Assembly: GCA_948567375.1 (NCBI GenBank)
Contig: OX419756.1
Location: 21,519,001-21,583,000, forward strand
Source of the DNA: Lunularia cruciata
Taxonomy: Eukaryota > Streptophyta > Marchantiopsida > Lunulariales > Lunulariaceae
Direction: 5' to 3'
DNA: 64,000 nucleotides
In this document: piece by piece, positions 31,741 through 42,435 of the stretch
Numbering within the stretch: position 1 is the first letter of the stretch
Layout: each line of letters opens with the position of its first letter
The notes under the pieces: generated by a model
What the model was told of the DNA's origin: nothing
Seen by the model: only the letters and a program-made list of their open reading frames with translations
The model's database searches: none
Translations under genes and position numbers: made by a program

Positions 31741-32994
31741 AGCATGGTGATACAAATGAGGAGATGGTGCCAGGTTGGCATGCATTGGCCTTTCTGTGTA
31801 TATTTGCAGAGGCTTTGGTGGTATCTCTCTCAGTGCATACAGGAGGAGTTATTGAGGTCATAGATGCAGAGAGTGAAGATATTGGTACAATTCAGCGAGA
31901 CATTCATGATGATGTCTTAGTGATGGACCATCTTCACACTAGTGTTGTGGGTGGCACTTGGAGCCAAGGAGAGAGACCGCGTTCTTCAGCAAGCCAGACG
32001 GTTTAGATTGGAGGGTAGACACCTTTTGTGTGTATGGGAGGATGGTAGAGTGCGAGTAGTACCACTTCCATCTCAGAGACCACAGTTGGTCCGTCATGCT
32101 CATGAGGAGCTAGGACATTTTGGAGTAAAGCATACATATAGCTTACTCCAGAGTCATTATTGGTGGCGCGGTATGCAAACCAAGGTATAGCAGTTTGTTG
32201 CTAGATGTTTGGTTTGTGACCGAGTTAGAGCATCATTCAATGCTCCTATGCCACAATTATACCCATTACCTATCATGGGATTGGGTTACCGTTGGAGTTT
32301 GGACTTTGCCGGACCTTTACCGCTGACTGTGAGACATCATCGGTACATTTTGGTGATAGTGGAGCACTTCTCCAAGTGGATTGAGTTGGTGGCACTTCCT
32401 GACAAGTCTAGTGAATGGACAACTTACTTGTTCTTGGATCGAGTTCTTAGTCATTTTGGTGCACCAACTCAGGTTTTGACTGACCAAGGTACAGAGTTCT
32501 TGGGGGAGTTTCAAGTCTTGTGTGACAAGGCTTTGATTGATCATCGTACTACATCCCAAGATCACCCTGAGGCAGATGGCTTAGCAGAGAGAGTGGTTCA
32601 GACGGTGAAGAGAGGATTGCAAAAGTATGGTTTGCATAGAGGCCACTTGGGAGATTGGGATCTCCAATTACCTTGGTTGGCCATGGGCTATCGGTTCAGC
32701 CGGAAAGCCTCCTTAGCATCCTTCTCTCTATACTTTCTACTCTATGGACGAGATCCAGATTTACCTGTAGCCATTTGTCGAGATGCTACTGTAGTTTTGG
32801 ACTTGGATGACCCCGATGTATGGATGAGTGCATGTTCTCAGCAGGCAGAGATCTTTTGGAGAGTGATGCCGATGGCCTTTGAGAACTTGGCAATTGCTCA
32901 GCATAGAGATACCTTACGCTATGCTACCATTCGAGGAGGAGGTTATAGACCCTCGATCCGTCAATTTCATCTAGGCGACTATGTATATCTATAG
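31741..32994 (+). pseudogene. M1 integrase
   Basis: A spacer and zinc-binding domain, HAHEELGHFGVKHTYSLLQ (His pair, about 32095) and CLVCDRVRASF (Cys pair, about 32200), lead to the DDE core: WSLDFAGPLP (Asp 32302), VLTDQGTEFLG (Asp 32482), ADGLAERVVQTVKRGL (Glu 32587). The D-D spacing is 60 residues and the D-E spacing 35. So this is a retroviral-type integrase and not a tyrosine recombinase. The frame 32209-32994 is open for 261 codons, the longest in the window. It ends at a TAG just after FHLGDYVYL, within the GPY/F-like part. Confidence 0.9.
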
Positions 32995-33339
32995 CAGACA
33001 GCACCGACAATACTTGATGTTTCTACAAGCTGCACTATCTTGAGAGTGCATGAGGTTTTGCCATCTGGAGTCCTTGTGTTAGAAGGATGTGATGGTGTTG
33101 TTTGGAAGGATCATGTGCACAATTGTGCACCATGCCACCTTCCAAACATTGATGGTACTATGGACCCAAGCTTGGCACTTGTACGTGCAGGCTTGAGATG
33201 TATGTTATGTGGCTCTTCTGGTGGAGCTGCTACTATGTTAGTGTGTGATAGTTGTTCAAGAGGATGGCATATGGCATGTATGACTCCTCCCCTCATGGTG
33301 GTTCCTCAAGGACATTGGTTATGTCCTAGATGTACTTGA
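32995..33339 (+). pseudogene. M1 integrase C terminus with PHD finger
   Basis: After the TAG at 32992, in the same frame, the reading is LRVHEVLPSGVLVLEG and CAPCHLPNIDGTMDPSLA, then a C4-H-C3 finger: Cys codons at 33199, 33208, 33244 and 33253, His 33268, Cys 33277, Trp-x-Cys 33322 and Cys 33331. The residues CDSCSRGWHMACMTPPL and GHWLCPRC are typical of PHD fingers, which read the histone H3 tail. All eight zinc ligands remain. It stands where chromoviruses have a chromodomain and ends at the true stop 33337. Confidence 0.9.
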
Positions 33340-33506
33340 CCTATAGCTAGTTCATTCTTTATATGGTATAGATTGCAGATAGGCGACTAACGATGGGGCT
33401 CCATAGCACCCAGCCTCCTGATCTTTGCCCATTAGAGGGTATACCATATACTTAGAGTAAATGGCTATCTGGAGTTAGAGGGACCTAACCGCCATCTAGG
33501 GGGCGA
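33340..33506 (+). promoter_or_regulatory. M1 3' untranslated region with G-rich tract
   Basis: About 165 bases after the PHD stop. CATCTAGGGGGCGA at 33493-33506 is the best candidate polypurine tract. It is next to B1, and 108 bases upstream of A2. Confidence 0.55.
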
Positions 33507-33614
33507 TTGTGGCACTTTAGAGTCTATGTATGACTTATGTGTGAGTTGTGCTTCTATAGTGTATGATGTTGACAGCGATGTATGTTGTGTAGTGATGTAT
33601 ATATGCACAACAAT
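33507..33614 (+). repeat. M1 repeat B1
   Basis: TTGTGGCACTTTAGAG to ATGCACAACAAT. It matches B2 (34064-34169) with about five differences. It lies between the G-rich tract and A2 and has no counterpart after A1. Confidence 0.88.
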
Positions 33615-34063
33615 TGTCACGCCATTTGTAGTTCCGCATCTAGATGCTCAGACACTAGAGTTCCAGTGATAGTAGTTAGAGTTATTTCAGCAATTTCTCA
33701 AGGACTACTTTCCGATGGTTAGATTTTGTGTTTGGGTTACTGACTTCATGGTGGAGCCCACCATCACTTTGCACTGTTTGCACCGTCGAGTGTGCCATCA
33801 GCGGGACCGTTAGGTTTTCAGAGCTAGCTCGAGTCTAGGGGGTATAGTTTTGAAGTGAGCTCCAAAGAGCTCACTTCTCTGATGTTGAGCCTTCGAGTTC
33901 TTGGCTATGGTGGACAGAGGCCGGCGAGTGTCACCTGGATTCTCTATGCTTGAGTGGGTGTGGCTTGACTGTAATCAGTGCCCAGTTGTTGGCAATTTAT
34001 AGAGTGACAGATCAAGTATTGATCTGAGTTGAGTTGAGTTGAGAGTGTTAAGAAATCTGATTA
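33615..34063 (+). repeat. M1 repeat A2
   Basis: TGTCACGCCATTTG to AATCTGATTA, matching A1. It keeps the 11-bp-stem hairpin at 33852-33877. It has one or two fewer GAGTT pentamers than A1. It is followed directly by B2. Confidence 0.9.
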
Positions 34064-34169
34064 TTGTGGCACTTTAGAGTCTATGTTTGACTTATGTGTG
34101 AGTTGTGCTTCTATAGTGTATGATGTTGACAGCGATGTATGTTGTGTAGCAATGTATATACGCACGACA
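34064..34169 (+). repeat. M1 repeat B2 (3' terminus)
   Basis: TTGTGGCACTTTAGAG to CGCACGACA, then TGACTCCC of the LINE. A2 plus B2 together run from TG to CA and look like one complete LTR of about 555 bp, whereas the 5' end has only the A part. Confidence 0.88.
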
Positions 34170-35985
34170 TGACTCCCTTCTATGACCACCCATGATGGTA
34201 GTAAAGGGAAGTAGGAGAGCCATAAAACAACCTCACAAAGGGAATGAGACTTGCCAAGGATCAACCAGCCTCCCTAAGCTCTCTACATATGGATGCGTAA
34301 GAGATGCTATAAAAAGCATTCTCAACATCCACCTGTAGGACAACCCACTCTGGATGGATATGTAGGAGTGCCTTGATGCTTAGAGAAATAGCCTTGAAGG
34401 TGTTGCTACTCTAAATTGATGTGGACTAAGGTGCTCTTGGAAGTGAGATCAATGCTAAAGGACAATGGTATGACTAACCAAGTGCAAAAAGATCTCTGCA
34501 ATAGCAATCTGTCTAATGCTCCTAGTGCCCTTCTCCATCACAAGAAGTTGACTAGCCCCTAGCACCCAACTAACTAATATAAGAATATCTCCCCTTGCTA
34601 CTATTGTAGCCACCTAAAATAACTTGGTAAATCCACTAGAAGGATCATCTGCTTGAAAGCAATCTCTAAGATGCTCATATACCATCCTTGACAAGCCTCC
34701 TAAGGAGAGGCAAGGAGTAGTGCACAAGGCTTGTGCAAAAAGTGACCTATCAAGACATAAAAGTTGCTCAAGCTGATAATCTAAGATGTCTTATGGTACT
34801 CCTTCTCCTGCCATAAGATGTAATGAGCATAGGGAAAAGATATTCTCATTAGTGGGACTAGCCATAAACAAAGGGTGTAGCACTCATGCTGCTCTACTAA
34901 ACTCTCTTGCTTGACACAATGTCCTACAACATTGTAATTGATTGTACTATGTGGTATCCTATAGTAAAATCTATCTCCTAAAACATGTAGCCCTCATCAA
35001 CTCTTCTTGTATGGTAGCCTAATCTCCCGCTCAAAATCTACAAAATCTAGCAACCACCTCTTTATGCCCCGCACAACTCCTCAAGATAACAAAAGCACCA
35101 TCTAGGGAGTAAGAGAAATAAGAACCATGTTAACTTGTACAAGGGATTACGTGCCAAACAATCAAGTGGTAGGCAAAAAGCTTGTCTTAACTTGCCATGA
35201 AGTGTAGGGGTCTATGCCTATGGATAGACATGGATATGGAAAACTAGTCTCAAATAACCCCAAAATACAATCCGCTTGAGATGTTAACCACCTCCACAAC
35301 TCAATCAGTATCCTTGGGATGGTCAACAAAGGGATAGAGGAAGCATGCATAATCTCAAGTGTCACCATTGTCAATGTGGTCGCTTGTCTCACATGAGCAT
35401 CCCAAGTGGTCCAATTATAATCCTTGTGCATCCTTCTACATGGGTCTTTACTCCTTGCAAGGTAAAATTACACTGTGCATAGTGTATCCCAAGCCGTTCT
35501 AGGCAACCCCACACGGGGAAGTGTAGTCATGGTTAGCACAAGAATAATGATAGTAACACATGATGCTCCTCTCCATATCTCCCCATACTTGCAAAACCAC
35601 AATTCTTCACATCTCAACTCACATGAGAAACTACAATCTCTCCAAACCCTAAAAAGTAAAAACTCTCATAACTTTCAATTTTCATCTCAAAAATTTTTAA
35701 ACTAAGTTCCCATGAAAGTCAATCATGAAAACCAAGAGATTGGAATGAAAATTCCAAACCCATCACTCTCAATATGAAGTAGTCACTCTAAAAACCCTAA
35801 AAACCTAAAATTACTCATATCTTTCTATCCAATTTTCCATAGTCTTCAATCTAGATACCAATGGAACCAAAATTGAAACACGAGTAGAATTTACTATTCA
35901 CTCTTGTGAGGTATGCAGATGAGCTCTATAAAACTGTAAAATATCCTTGACTCCCTTCTCACTCTCTCGTCCCCTCCTCTTCTCC
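34170..35985 (-). pseudogene. LINE L2 protein, N-terminal and finger part
   Basis: It aligns with L1 18195-20064. The minus frame 35431-35162 reads MHKDYNWTTWDAHVRQATTL and matches MHKDYDWTTWDVHVRR of L1. Fingers are near 34590-34480, with stops. The region 35985-35520 is the 5' untranslated part, shared with L1 to about 20050. Confidence 0.75.
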
Positions 35986-38079
35986 TCTTACACCCAAAGT
36001 AGGAGTGCAGTTAAGTGTATGTTTATACATTGCACGGTAGAATGCCAAAAAATACACTAAGTAGATTGATTAGTCTTAGTTTATGTAAAGTTGAGAGTAT
36101 TCTCTAGGTCAATCCATAGTTTCTAGTATGAAGTATCAGTTGTGTTATTTCTTCCCTCAGAGTAGTTGTTGTGGATGCTTTCTTGTTTAAAGAGAATTAG
36201 TTAGAGTAAGAAATAGAACAAAAAATATCAGTTTTATGGGAGTAATGCACGCAAAAATCATCCAGAACTACGGCTCAAATTAATACATATTTGAGGTCCT
36301 TTGAATTAAGAAATGTTTTACAGTGGATGTAGAAATGGATTCATAAACATGAAAGAGGAAGATTCTAGATTTATAGAATTTTGGATTAATATTCATTATA
36401 TTGTCTTTCTTATTTTTCTGCACTACAATTTGCACAATTTAAGATTAAGACAATTTTTTTCTGTTGGAGAATACATAATTCAAGTTCCCAACCTAAGATG
36501 AATAGCAAATTTAGAAAATCTGGAAGTTTAAAGATTCAATGTAGTTTCTAGAGAGGTTCAATATGAAGAAATAAAATAGAAGTTACATTTTTAAGTTAAA
36601 AAACCAAGAATTCCTAATCTTTCACATCATTTCAAATGCCTATTTTTACAAACTTCCATTCTATAATATCATAACCAAAATCTATCCATTATGATAAATT
36701 TAACCACAGTGACTAAGAATCAAGTAAAGAAGGGACATAATTTTTGTACAACTCTCCACCAAGCAAACACACTACAACTGAGAAATTTAATAAAATCTTA
36801 GAACAATATTTTTTCATTTAGGCCATTAAATACATCTGATGTAGGCAAACCATATATAATCCTAAGCCTCATCCAAAAATTAAACATTAAACTTTTGAAA
36901 TAGCTCTTCTAATCCTGTTATATAAGAGTTTCCTACTCAAATTAAACTTAAAGATATAATTTCTTAACAAGAAACACCATCACCATCTTGGTAGCATTCT
37001 CACCCTAATAATATAAAATTGAACCCAATCATTGCTTTATTGTATACCTTTGTGATCTATGAAAAATTAAATCAATCTCTTTAACAAATTTTCAAAAGAA
37101 GCCAAGCATGTGTACTACCAAATGTCCTTCTCAATAGCTTGTACTTCAATTATGGGCAAACTTAGATAATTTCAAGCAACACCTAAGAGATGTTTAGGGA
37201 CATTTAGTAAATTTCAGGTAAACTTAAGTAGTTTTGAGCATATTGAAGCATGTACTAATTACTTCAACATGAGAAAATCAAGTAATCTTAGGCAGGTGGT
37301 ATATAGAGTTAGTAATTTTAGGCATATTTAGGTAGTTTTATGCAACTTTGGGTAAAATTATGAAGATTAGGCAATTTTAGTTAAGTTCAAGCATATTAAG
37401 ATATGCACTACCTCTACACTACAAAACAATTTGAATATTTTTTTTTAATATTGAGAATGTTAACGTACATCTCAACAACACACACAACAGAACAAGGCCA
37501 AACCATGGAACTCTAGCTTTAATTATGGAAAGAGGGAGCCAAAGTTTAAATTCAAAAGCTGAAAAATTCTCAACTTAGATTTTGTGGTAGAGCCAAGAGG
37601 ATCTCAACTCTACAAAGGAGTGCTCTACCAAGGGTATTTTTGATATTTTGGGGTAATTGAGGGGTATTTTTGACATTTTGAAAAGCAAGGGTAAATTTTA
37701 TATTTTGGACCAATTGAGTGGTAGTTATGATATTTCCCCTAAAAATAATAATTTTAATATATAATACATATATTTATTAATTAATACAAAAATAACTATT
37801 CATTATCAACCTAATAAAAATTCTATTTTAGGTTATTTTAACTGTTGGTCTATACCTTCTAGATTCTACATAATTTTCTTGAGCTATCCTTTTTGAAATT
37901 AAGTTTTCCATTTATATTAAACACTACATTTTTCAATTCTATGGCTTAAAGGCTCAAACAAAAATTTAATAGGGATGTGCAAATATACATTAGATAGGGT
38001 GGTCCAAACTTGGTAGCTATCATGAGATCCCTCTTCCATATCAAATTATATATTGATGATGATATTAAGGTAAGTTTAC
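35986..38079. other. AT-rich region without recognisable genes
   Basis: No frame or repeat that I can name, except two local repeats. At 37150-37400 words like TTTTAGGCA and TTAGGTAATTT recur irregularly. At 37631-37735 three to four units of about 28 bp (AGGGTATTTTTGATATTTTG-like) are in tandem. Confidence 0.5.
37631..37735. repeat. Short tandem repeat, about 28-bp unit
   Basis: Units start AGGGTATTTTTGATATTTTG (37631), GGGGTATTTTTGACATTTTG (37662), AGGGTAAATTTTATATTTTG (37688), and a worn fourth ends at ATGATATTTCCCC. Confidence 0.65.
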
Positions 38080-38662
38080 TATAATACCATTAGCTAGACA
38101 GATTATCTAAAGGTGAAAAATTGCCTTGTAATATCTTTAGGGATGTTATATATGATTGTCTAAGTAAATCAGCTAGGAGTTGTCACCAAAAGAATACTTC
38201 CACTAATAGAGCATAGGCCAAAAACACTTTGAAAACTTTAGAGCAAATTTTGGAGGCTTGAATTGATGAATAAGGTCAAAAATGAATAATTCTTTGCCCT
38301 CTAAATGAAAAGGTCTTTCTCACATGTTTTTTATCAAGAGCTTTCCAATGGTACCTCACCTATGTTATTCTGAGCTTCTTGTAAGAAGTTTCCCCAAAGA
38401 TTCCCTTGGTCAAACCTATCTGACCAACCAAATAGGACAAGGATAGAAATGTCACCAATCCATATAGATAGTCTAAGGATGGAGCTCATTGACATATCAC
38501 CAATCTATGTATTTGATCTAAGGGTATAGTTCTCTTTGAGTGAATACTCTTTGTTATATAATAAAGACCAAATGTTCTTTTGGAGCATTGCGTATTGAGG
38601 AATGAAACTGTGTGTTTCTCTTGTGTTTCTCTTGGGGTTTCTCCTTTCCTCAGAATACTATA
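38080..38662 (+). repeat. Solo LTR, family 2
   Basis: TATAATACCATTAGCTAG to CCTCAGAATACTATA, flanked by TTTAC (38075-38079) and ATTAC (38663-38667), one mismatch. One 150-bp unit. More diverged than the copies at 4002 and 16970. TTATATAATAAAG at 38553 is the promoter box. Confidence 0.82.
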
Positions 38663-40541
38663 ATTACTATGACAAATATTAAGACCTGATCCTTTTATTG
38701 TTAGGCTTATAGACTCTAAAATAATGAAAATTAACCAAGATAAATTAACGGTGAAGAACCGCAACATCCATTACATAAAACTCAATAGATGGATATTTTT
38801 CTTTGCAAATAATATCTTTGGGGGTACTTATAGTCATGATTTCTTGTGTAAAAATTGATCCATTGTTACTTTGTTAAAAGTAGTTGGTAACTTGGTAGTT
38901 CACTTTCCTTCTACTTATAATATGGTTATATATAACATCATCCTCAATATAAGATGAGAATATAACTTGTATACTTTACTAACTTGTGTACTTTCTTTAA
39001 ATAACTTGTATCTTTGAATCTCAAAGGCATTTGGACTTTCAATCTATACACAAAGATAACCATTTTACACAAAAGTTATTGTATTGCTTAGTGCTAAACT
39101 CACATTTTACTCTATCAAAAGCTCTTGCAACCCAAATACAATCATTTGGAGTAAAGCATTCAATTTCTTAGAACTATCTGCTAATGTCACAAACTTTTAT
39201 AAGTAATTATTCATTGATCTTTCCAATAAAGGTTTTGAGCTAATGCATCTTATGACTACAAGATTGGTTGATTGAGTGTATCTTCCTCTATTTTCACTCT
39301 ATTTTGATGATATTTTCTATGCCAAAATTCTAAAATTTTCTTTGATATTATCAAGTTATTATAAACTAAATAGTGTAAATGACAATGATGCTTCAAAAGG
39401 CATACAAGAATTCACTTTGATAAATTTGTATCAATTGCAAGTTTGTAAATTGAAAAACATATCAATGGTACAAATTATAGAAAGTGTGTTTTAAATCCTT
39501 CTTTAGATCAATCACACCAAAATCTTTCTACTCAATCAAATGAGAATTTCATGTATTTGCCTCATAAGAACTTTCATTAAGCAAGGTAAACATAAAAAAA
39601 TTTAATAACATAATTTAACTACTTTAAAGAAATATAGTTTAAGAAGACTACCTTTCAGTCTAACCTTTACAAAAAGATAATCTAAAGCTACTTGTTTTGC
39701 TCCTAAAATTATTTGCATTGTCTTGGCTATTCTATTTCTATAATTTTACCCAAAAATGCAAGAATATATATTAAGCCATTTACTCTAATTTTCTTATATT
39801 TTCTCTCAATACCTTGTATATCTTTAAATCTTAGCTTTTAAATTTCATCCGGGATTGCACTATTTTATACCAAACACAAAATCAAATACCAAACTATTTC
39901 AATCTCTTGATTTACTGTACAAAGTGCTCTTCTAATCCATATGTTGGAAAGCTTTCAAAGGATTGATAAGTATCATCAAGTTTTCACTAATATTTGTCAA
40001 TAGCAAAGACCTTGGAGGTAATCATCCATTGATGGTCTAACAAAAATATCATCACAATATTCCACAAACTCTTGAAGTTATGCATCTTGTGATTCCAAGA
40101 TTTTTATACTAGATATATCTCTTTCTTGGTTTCACTCCTGGTCCATAATTTTTTATCTGCTATGACCTTTCTTCTAACTTATTGTCTACTTTGACACTTC
40201 TTTTGAATACATCTATCCACTTGCAATATTAACCATAATTATTTTATTTCTGAAAAAATATTCTAAATATTAGGAATATCTTTTAAATTTTAGGTCTTCA
40301 TCATCATAAGTGCTCATCTACTATAAATTACTTATGTACTATTTGAGATATAAAATTATTTCATTAGATTATGGATAAATACTAGGATTAGAAACTAGGA
40401 AAGAAAATGAAGCTTAACTTAGTTATGTGAAAGTTAAGTATAAGAGCACAAGAAACTAGGAAAATGAATAATAGAATACTTTGGAGGCTTAAAGCATTAA
40501 TAAAAAAGTAAAGTATAAGGACATAAGGAATATGGAATATT
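38663..40541. other. AT-rich region without recognisable genes
   Basis: Many short frames, none with a motif that I trust. The minus strand of 38750-39200 has a faint retroelement-like look but is too broken to assign. Nothing else seen. Confidence 0.4.
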
Positions 40542-41238
40542 TATAATACCATTAGCTAAACAGATTATCTAGAGGTGGTAGTTGGCTTTGTAATATCTTT
40601 ATGGATGTTATATACAATGGTCTTAGTAGATCAGATAGAGATTTCACCAAAAGACTACTTTCACTAATATGGCAAAGGTTGAAAACACTCTGAACTTTAC
40701 AGCCAATTTTGGAGGCCTCAAAAACTGAAATAGAAAGATAATTGAAATGAAGTCATCTTCACAAGGGATACCTATGAAGATATCCTTTGTTCCTATTATA
40801 TTCACAAAGGGTGCTTCAGCTTGATAGTTGGCATAGTGGTGAGTGCTTTGAGAATGTCAATCCATTACTGCAATTTATAATGTTGTGTGTCTTTGCAAAA
40901 TGGGTGTGAGTTGAGATGTTGAAGCAAAAGAACTTGTCCTTGCATGATATCAAGCATATTTGTTACATTCACAATAGACTTTAATTTTTGGACTTCCAAA
41001 CTTGTTTGACAAACCAAATGGGACAAGGATTAACATGTCACCAATCCATATAGCTAATATAAGGGTGGAGCTCACTAACATGTCACAAATCCATATATTT
41101 GATCCAAAGGTGTATCTCCCTTGGAGTGGATATTCTCTTCTATATAATAAAGACAATGTGCTCCTTTGGAGCATTGGAGTATTGAGGAATGAAACCTTGT
41201 GTTTCTCTTGGGGTTTCTCTTGTCCTCGGAGCATTAAA
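40542..41238 (+). repeat. Family 2 LTR with its middle replaced
   Basis: The left part, 40542-40718 (TATAATACCATTAGC to TTTTGGAGGCC), and right part, 41002-41238 (TTTGACAAACCAAATGGG to TCCTCGGAGCATTA), match the family 2 LTR. Nearly 290 bases of LTR between them are missing and replaced by the segment 40742-41001. No clean target duplication found. Confidence 0.75.
40742..41001 (-). other. Second copy of the exon-like segment
   Basis: Matches 21419-21682 with many transitions and one deletion near 40932. On the minus strand it keeps KVYCECNKYA and then a stop. It lies within a family 2 LTR and replaces LTR sequence, so it came in by recombination or repair and not by simple insertion. Confidence 0.65.
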
Positions 41239-41721
41239 ATGTGGGAGAAATCAAAATATTAGATATAAATGGAAGAACTTTAAGTGCTAAGATAAGAGAA
41301 ATTTTCAAAATAATAAGGAAATGGAGAAAATTAGCAAAGATGATTTTTTTTGAGGACAAATAGTAATATTGAATTTTAAAGAAAAAAAAGTAAATCTAAT
41401 AGTCTAATGATAAAAGAAATTGTAAAGATACAATGAAATAGTTAAAAAATAGCAAAGATTCTTATTAAAAATATTAAATGAAATTCCATAGGAAAAGAGA
41501 GATTTCAATATAAGGATGATAATTAAAAAAGAAGTTGATGGAACATCCCAAAAATAGGAATAAGACCAAAATTTGGAAGAATATAAGAATTTGGATGCTT
41601 ATGATGAAAGAAAAAAAAGCATAGAATGAAAATGGAAAAATAGGCAATGTCCTTGTAATATAAAAAGATAATTTTGGGAAATTTTCTTTCACATAGATAT
41701 CTTTAATTGATGAGGTAAATT

Positions 41722-41745
41722 GGGTTTAGGGTTTAGGGTTTAGGG
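41722..41745 (+). repeat. Interstitial telomere-like repeat
   Basis: Three and a half TTTAGGG units (GGGTTTAGGGTTTAGGG and onward), the plant telomere sequence, in AT-rich surroundings. May be a trace of break repair or chance amplification. Confidence 0.8.
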
Positions 41746-42141
41746 TGTATTAGAATAATGAAAATGGGATAAAAAGAAAATGAAATTTGAAAGAATTAGA
41801 GGCTTAATATGCACATAAAATATACTTAGAGTGATGAGAAAATTATGATAAACAGCAAAGGTGCTTGTATGTTGAAAGCATAGAGTAATATCAAGTTTCA
41901 ATTAAAAGAAAAGAGACTTTAAAAGGACAATAAGAAGTGTGGTTTAATATGATAAAGGTCCAATAGTATAAAGTCATGTGCTCAATAGTATAAGATTGAT
42001 TGATGTCAGAATATTTTGGGAGTTAAGGAAATATTGAAGAATAAAAATGGTAGGAAAATAAATCATTTATGATAAATAACAAAGGTGCAAAAGATATTTG
42101 ATTAGAATTAAATTGCAAAAGAAAGATTTGGTAAAGAAAAA

Positions 42142-42435
42142 TGGAAGTTTAGGTGTAAGAATAGGAAGGATGCACAAGGCTAAATACTATAAATAAAAAT
42201 TGAACAAAATATGTAAATAAAGTCAAATAGAAGGCTTAGGTGCTCATAAAAAAGACTTATATAGTCATATGAGGATTTAGAAATTTTGGAAGTGTAGTTG
42301 TAAGAATAAGGAGGATGTACAAGGCTAAATGTTGCAAGTAGAAATTGATCAAAGTATGTAAATATAGTCAAATAGAAGGCTTAGGTGCTCATAAGAAAAG
42401 AATTTTATGGTCATATGAAAATTTAGAAAATAGTG
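42142..42435. repeat. 145-bp tandem duplication
   Basis: Units 42142-42286 and 42287-42435 share GTCAAATAGAAGGCTTAGGT, then GCTCATAA, and a GTAAGAATA(A)GGAGGAT-like start. They differ at roughly 15% of sites by eye, so the duplication is old. Confidence 0.82.

Larger units (their letters stand above)
24286..34169 (+). mobile_element. M1: Ty3/gypsy-like retroelement with cytosine methyltransferase and PHD finger
   Basis: The 9.9-kb element sits in LINE L2. The LINE flanks rejoin as GATGGTGACTCCC-type sequence (compare 18190-18205), with TGAC (or ATGAC) on both sides at 24281-24285 and 34169-34173. Order: repeat A1 (24286-24740), leader with a tRNA-like antisense block, gag, protease, C5-cytosine methyltransferase, RT, RNase H, integrase, PHD finger, a G-rich tract, then B1 (33507-33614), A2 (33615-34063) and B2 (34064-34169). 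Few frameshifts and about 17 in-frame stops, almost all TAG or TGA at probable CAG or CGA codons. A1 and A2 are about 94% alike by eye, so it is fairly old. Confidence 0.9.
22448..35985 (-). mobile_element. LINE copy L2, split by M1
   Basis: The second copy of the LINE. The pieces 22448-24285 and 34170-35985 total about 3.65 kb, the same as L1, and align with L1 along their length, including the 5' untranslated part. The minus-strand catalytic box is L-A-Y-Y-T-H at about 24140, where L1 has L-V-D-D-T-H, so both catalytic aspartates are gone. I could not find a convincing target duplication. Interrupted by the element at 24286-34169. Confidence 0.82.

Noticed and set aside
26194-33296. Minus-strand open frames opposite M1 (for example 26457-26194, 30794-30543, 32565-32317)
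   Set aside because: Shadows of the plus-strand polyprotein with no recognisable motifs.
24286-34169. M1 as a DIRS-type tyrosine-recombinase element
   Set aside because: The repeats are split as in PAT/Ngaro elements, but the polymerase is Ty3/gypsy-like, a DDE integrase with all three acidic residues is present, and no tyrosine recombinase motif was seen.
33507-34169. B2 as a simple local duplication peculiar to M1
   Set aside because: M2 independently lacks B after its 5' A repeat, so the layout is more likely a property of the family, although only two copies are available.
38750-39200. Decayed copia-type element
   Set aside because: Only vague resemblance in broken minus-strand frames; no LTR pair, no catalytic motif.
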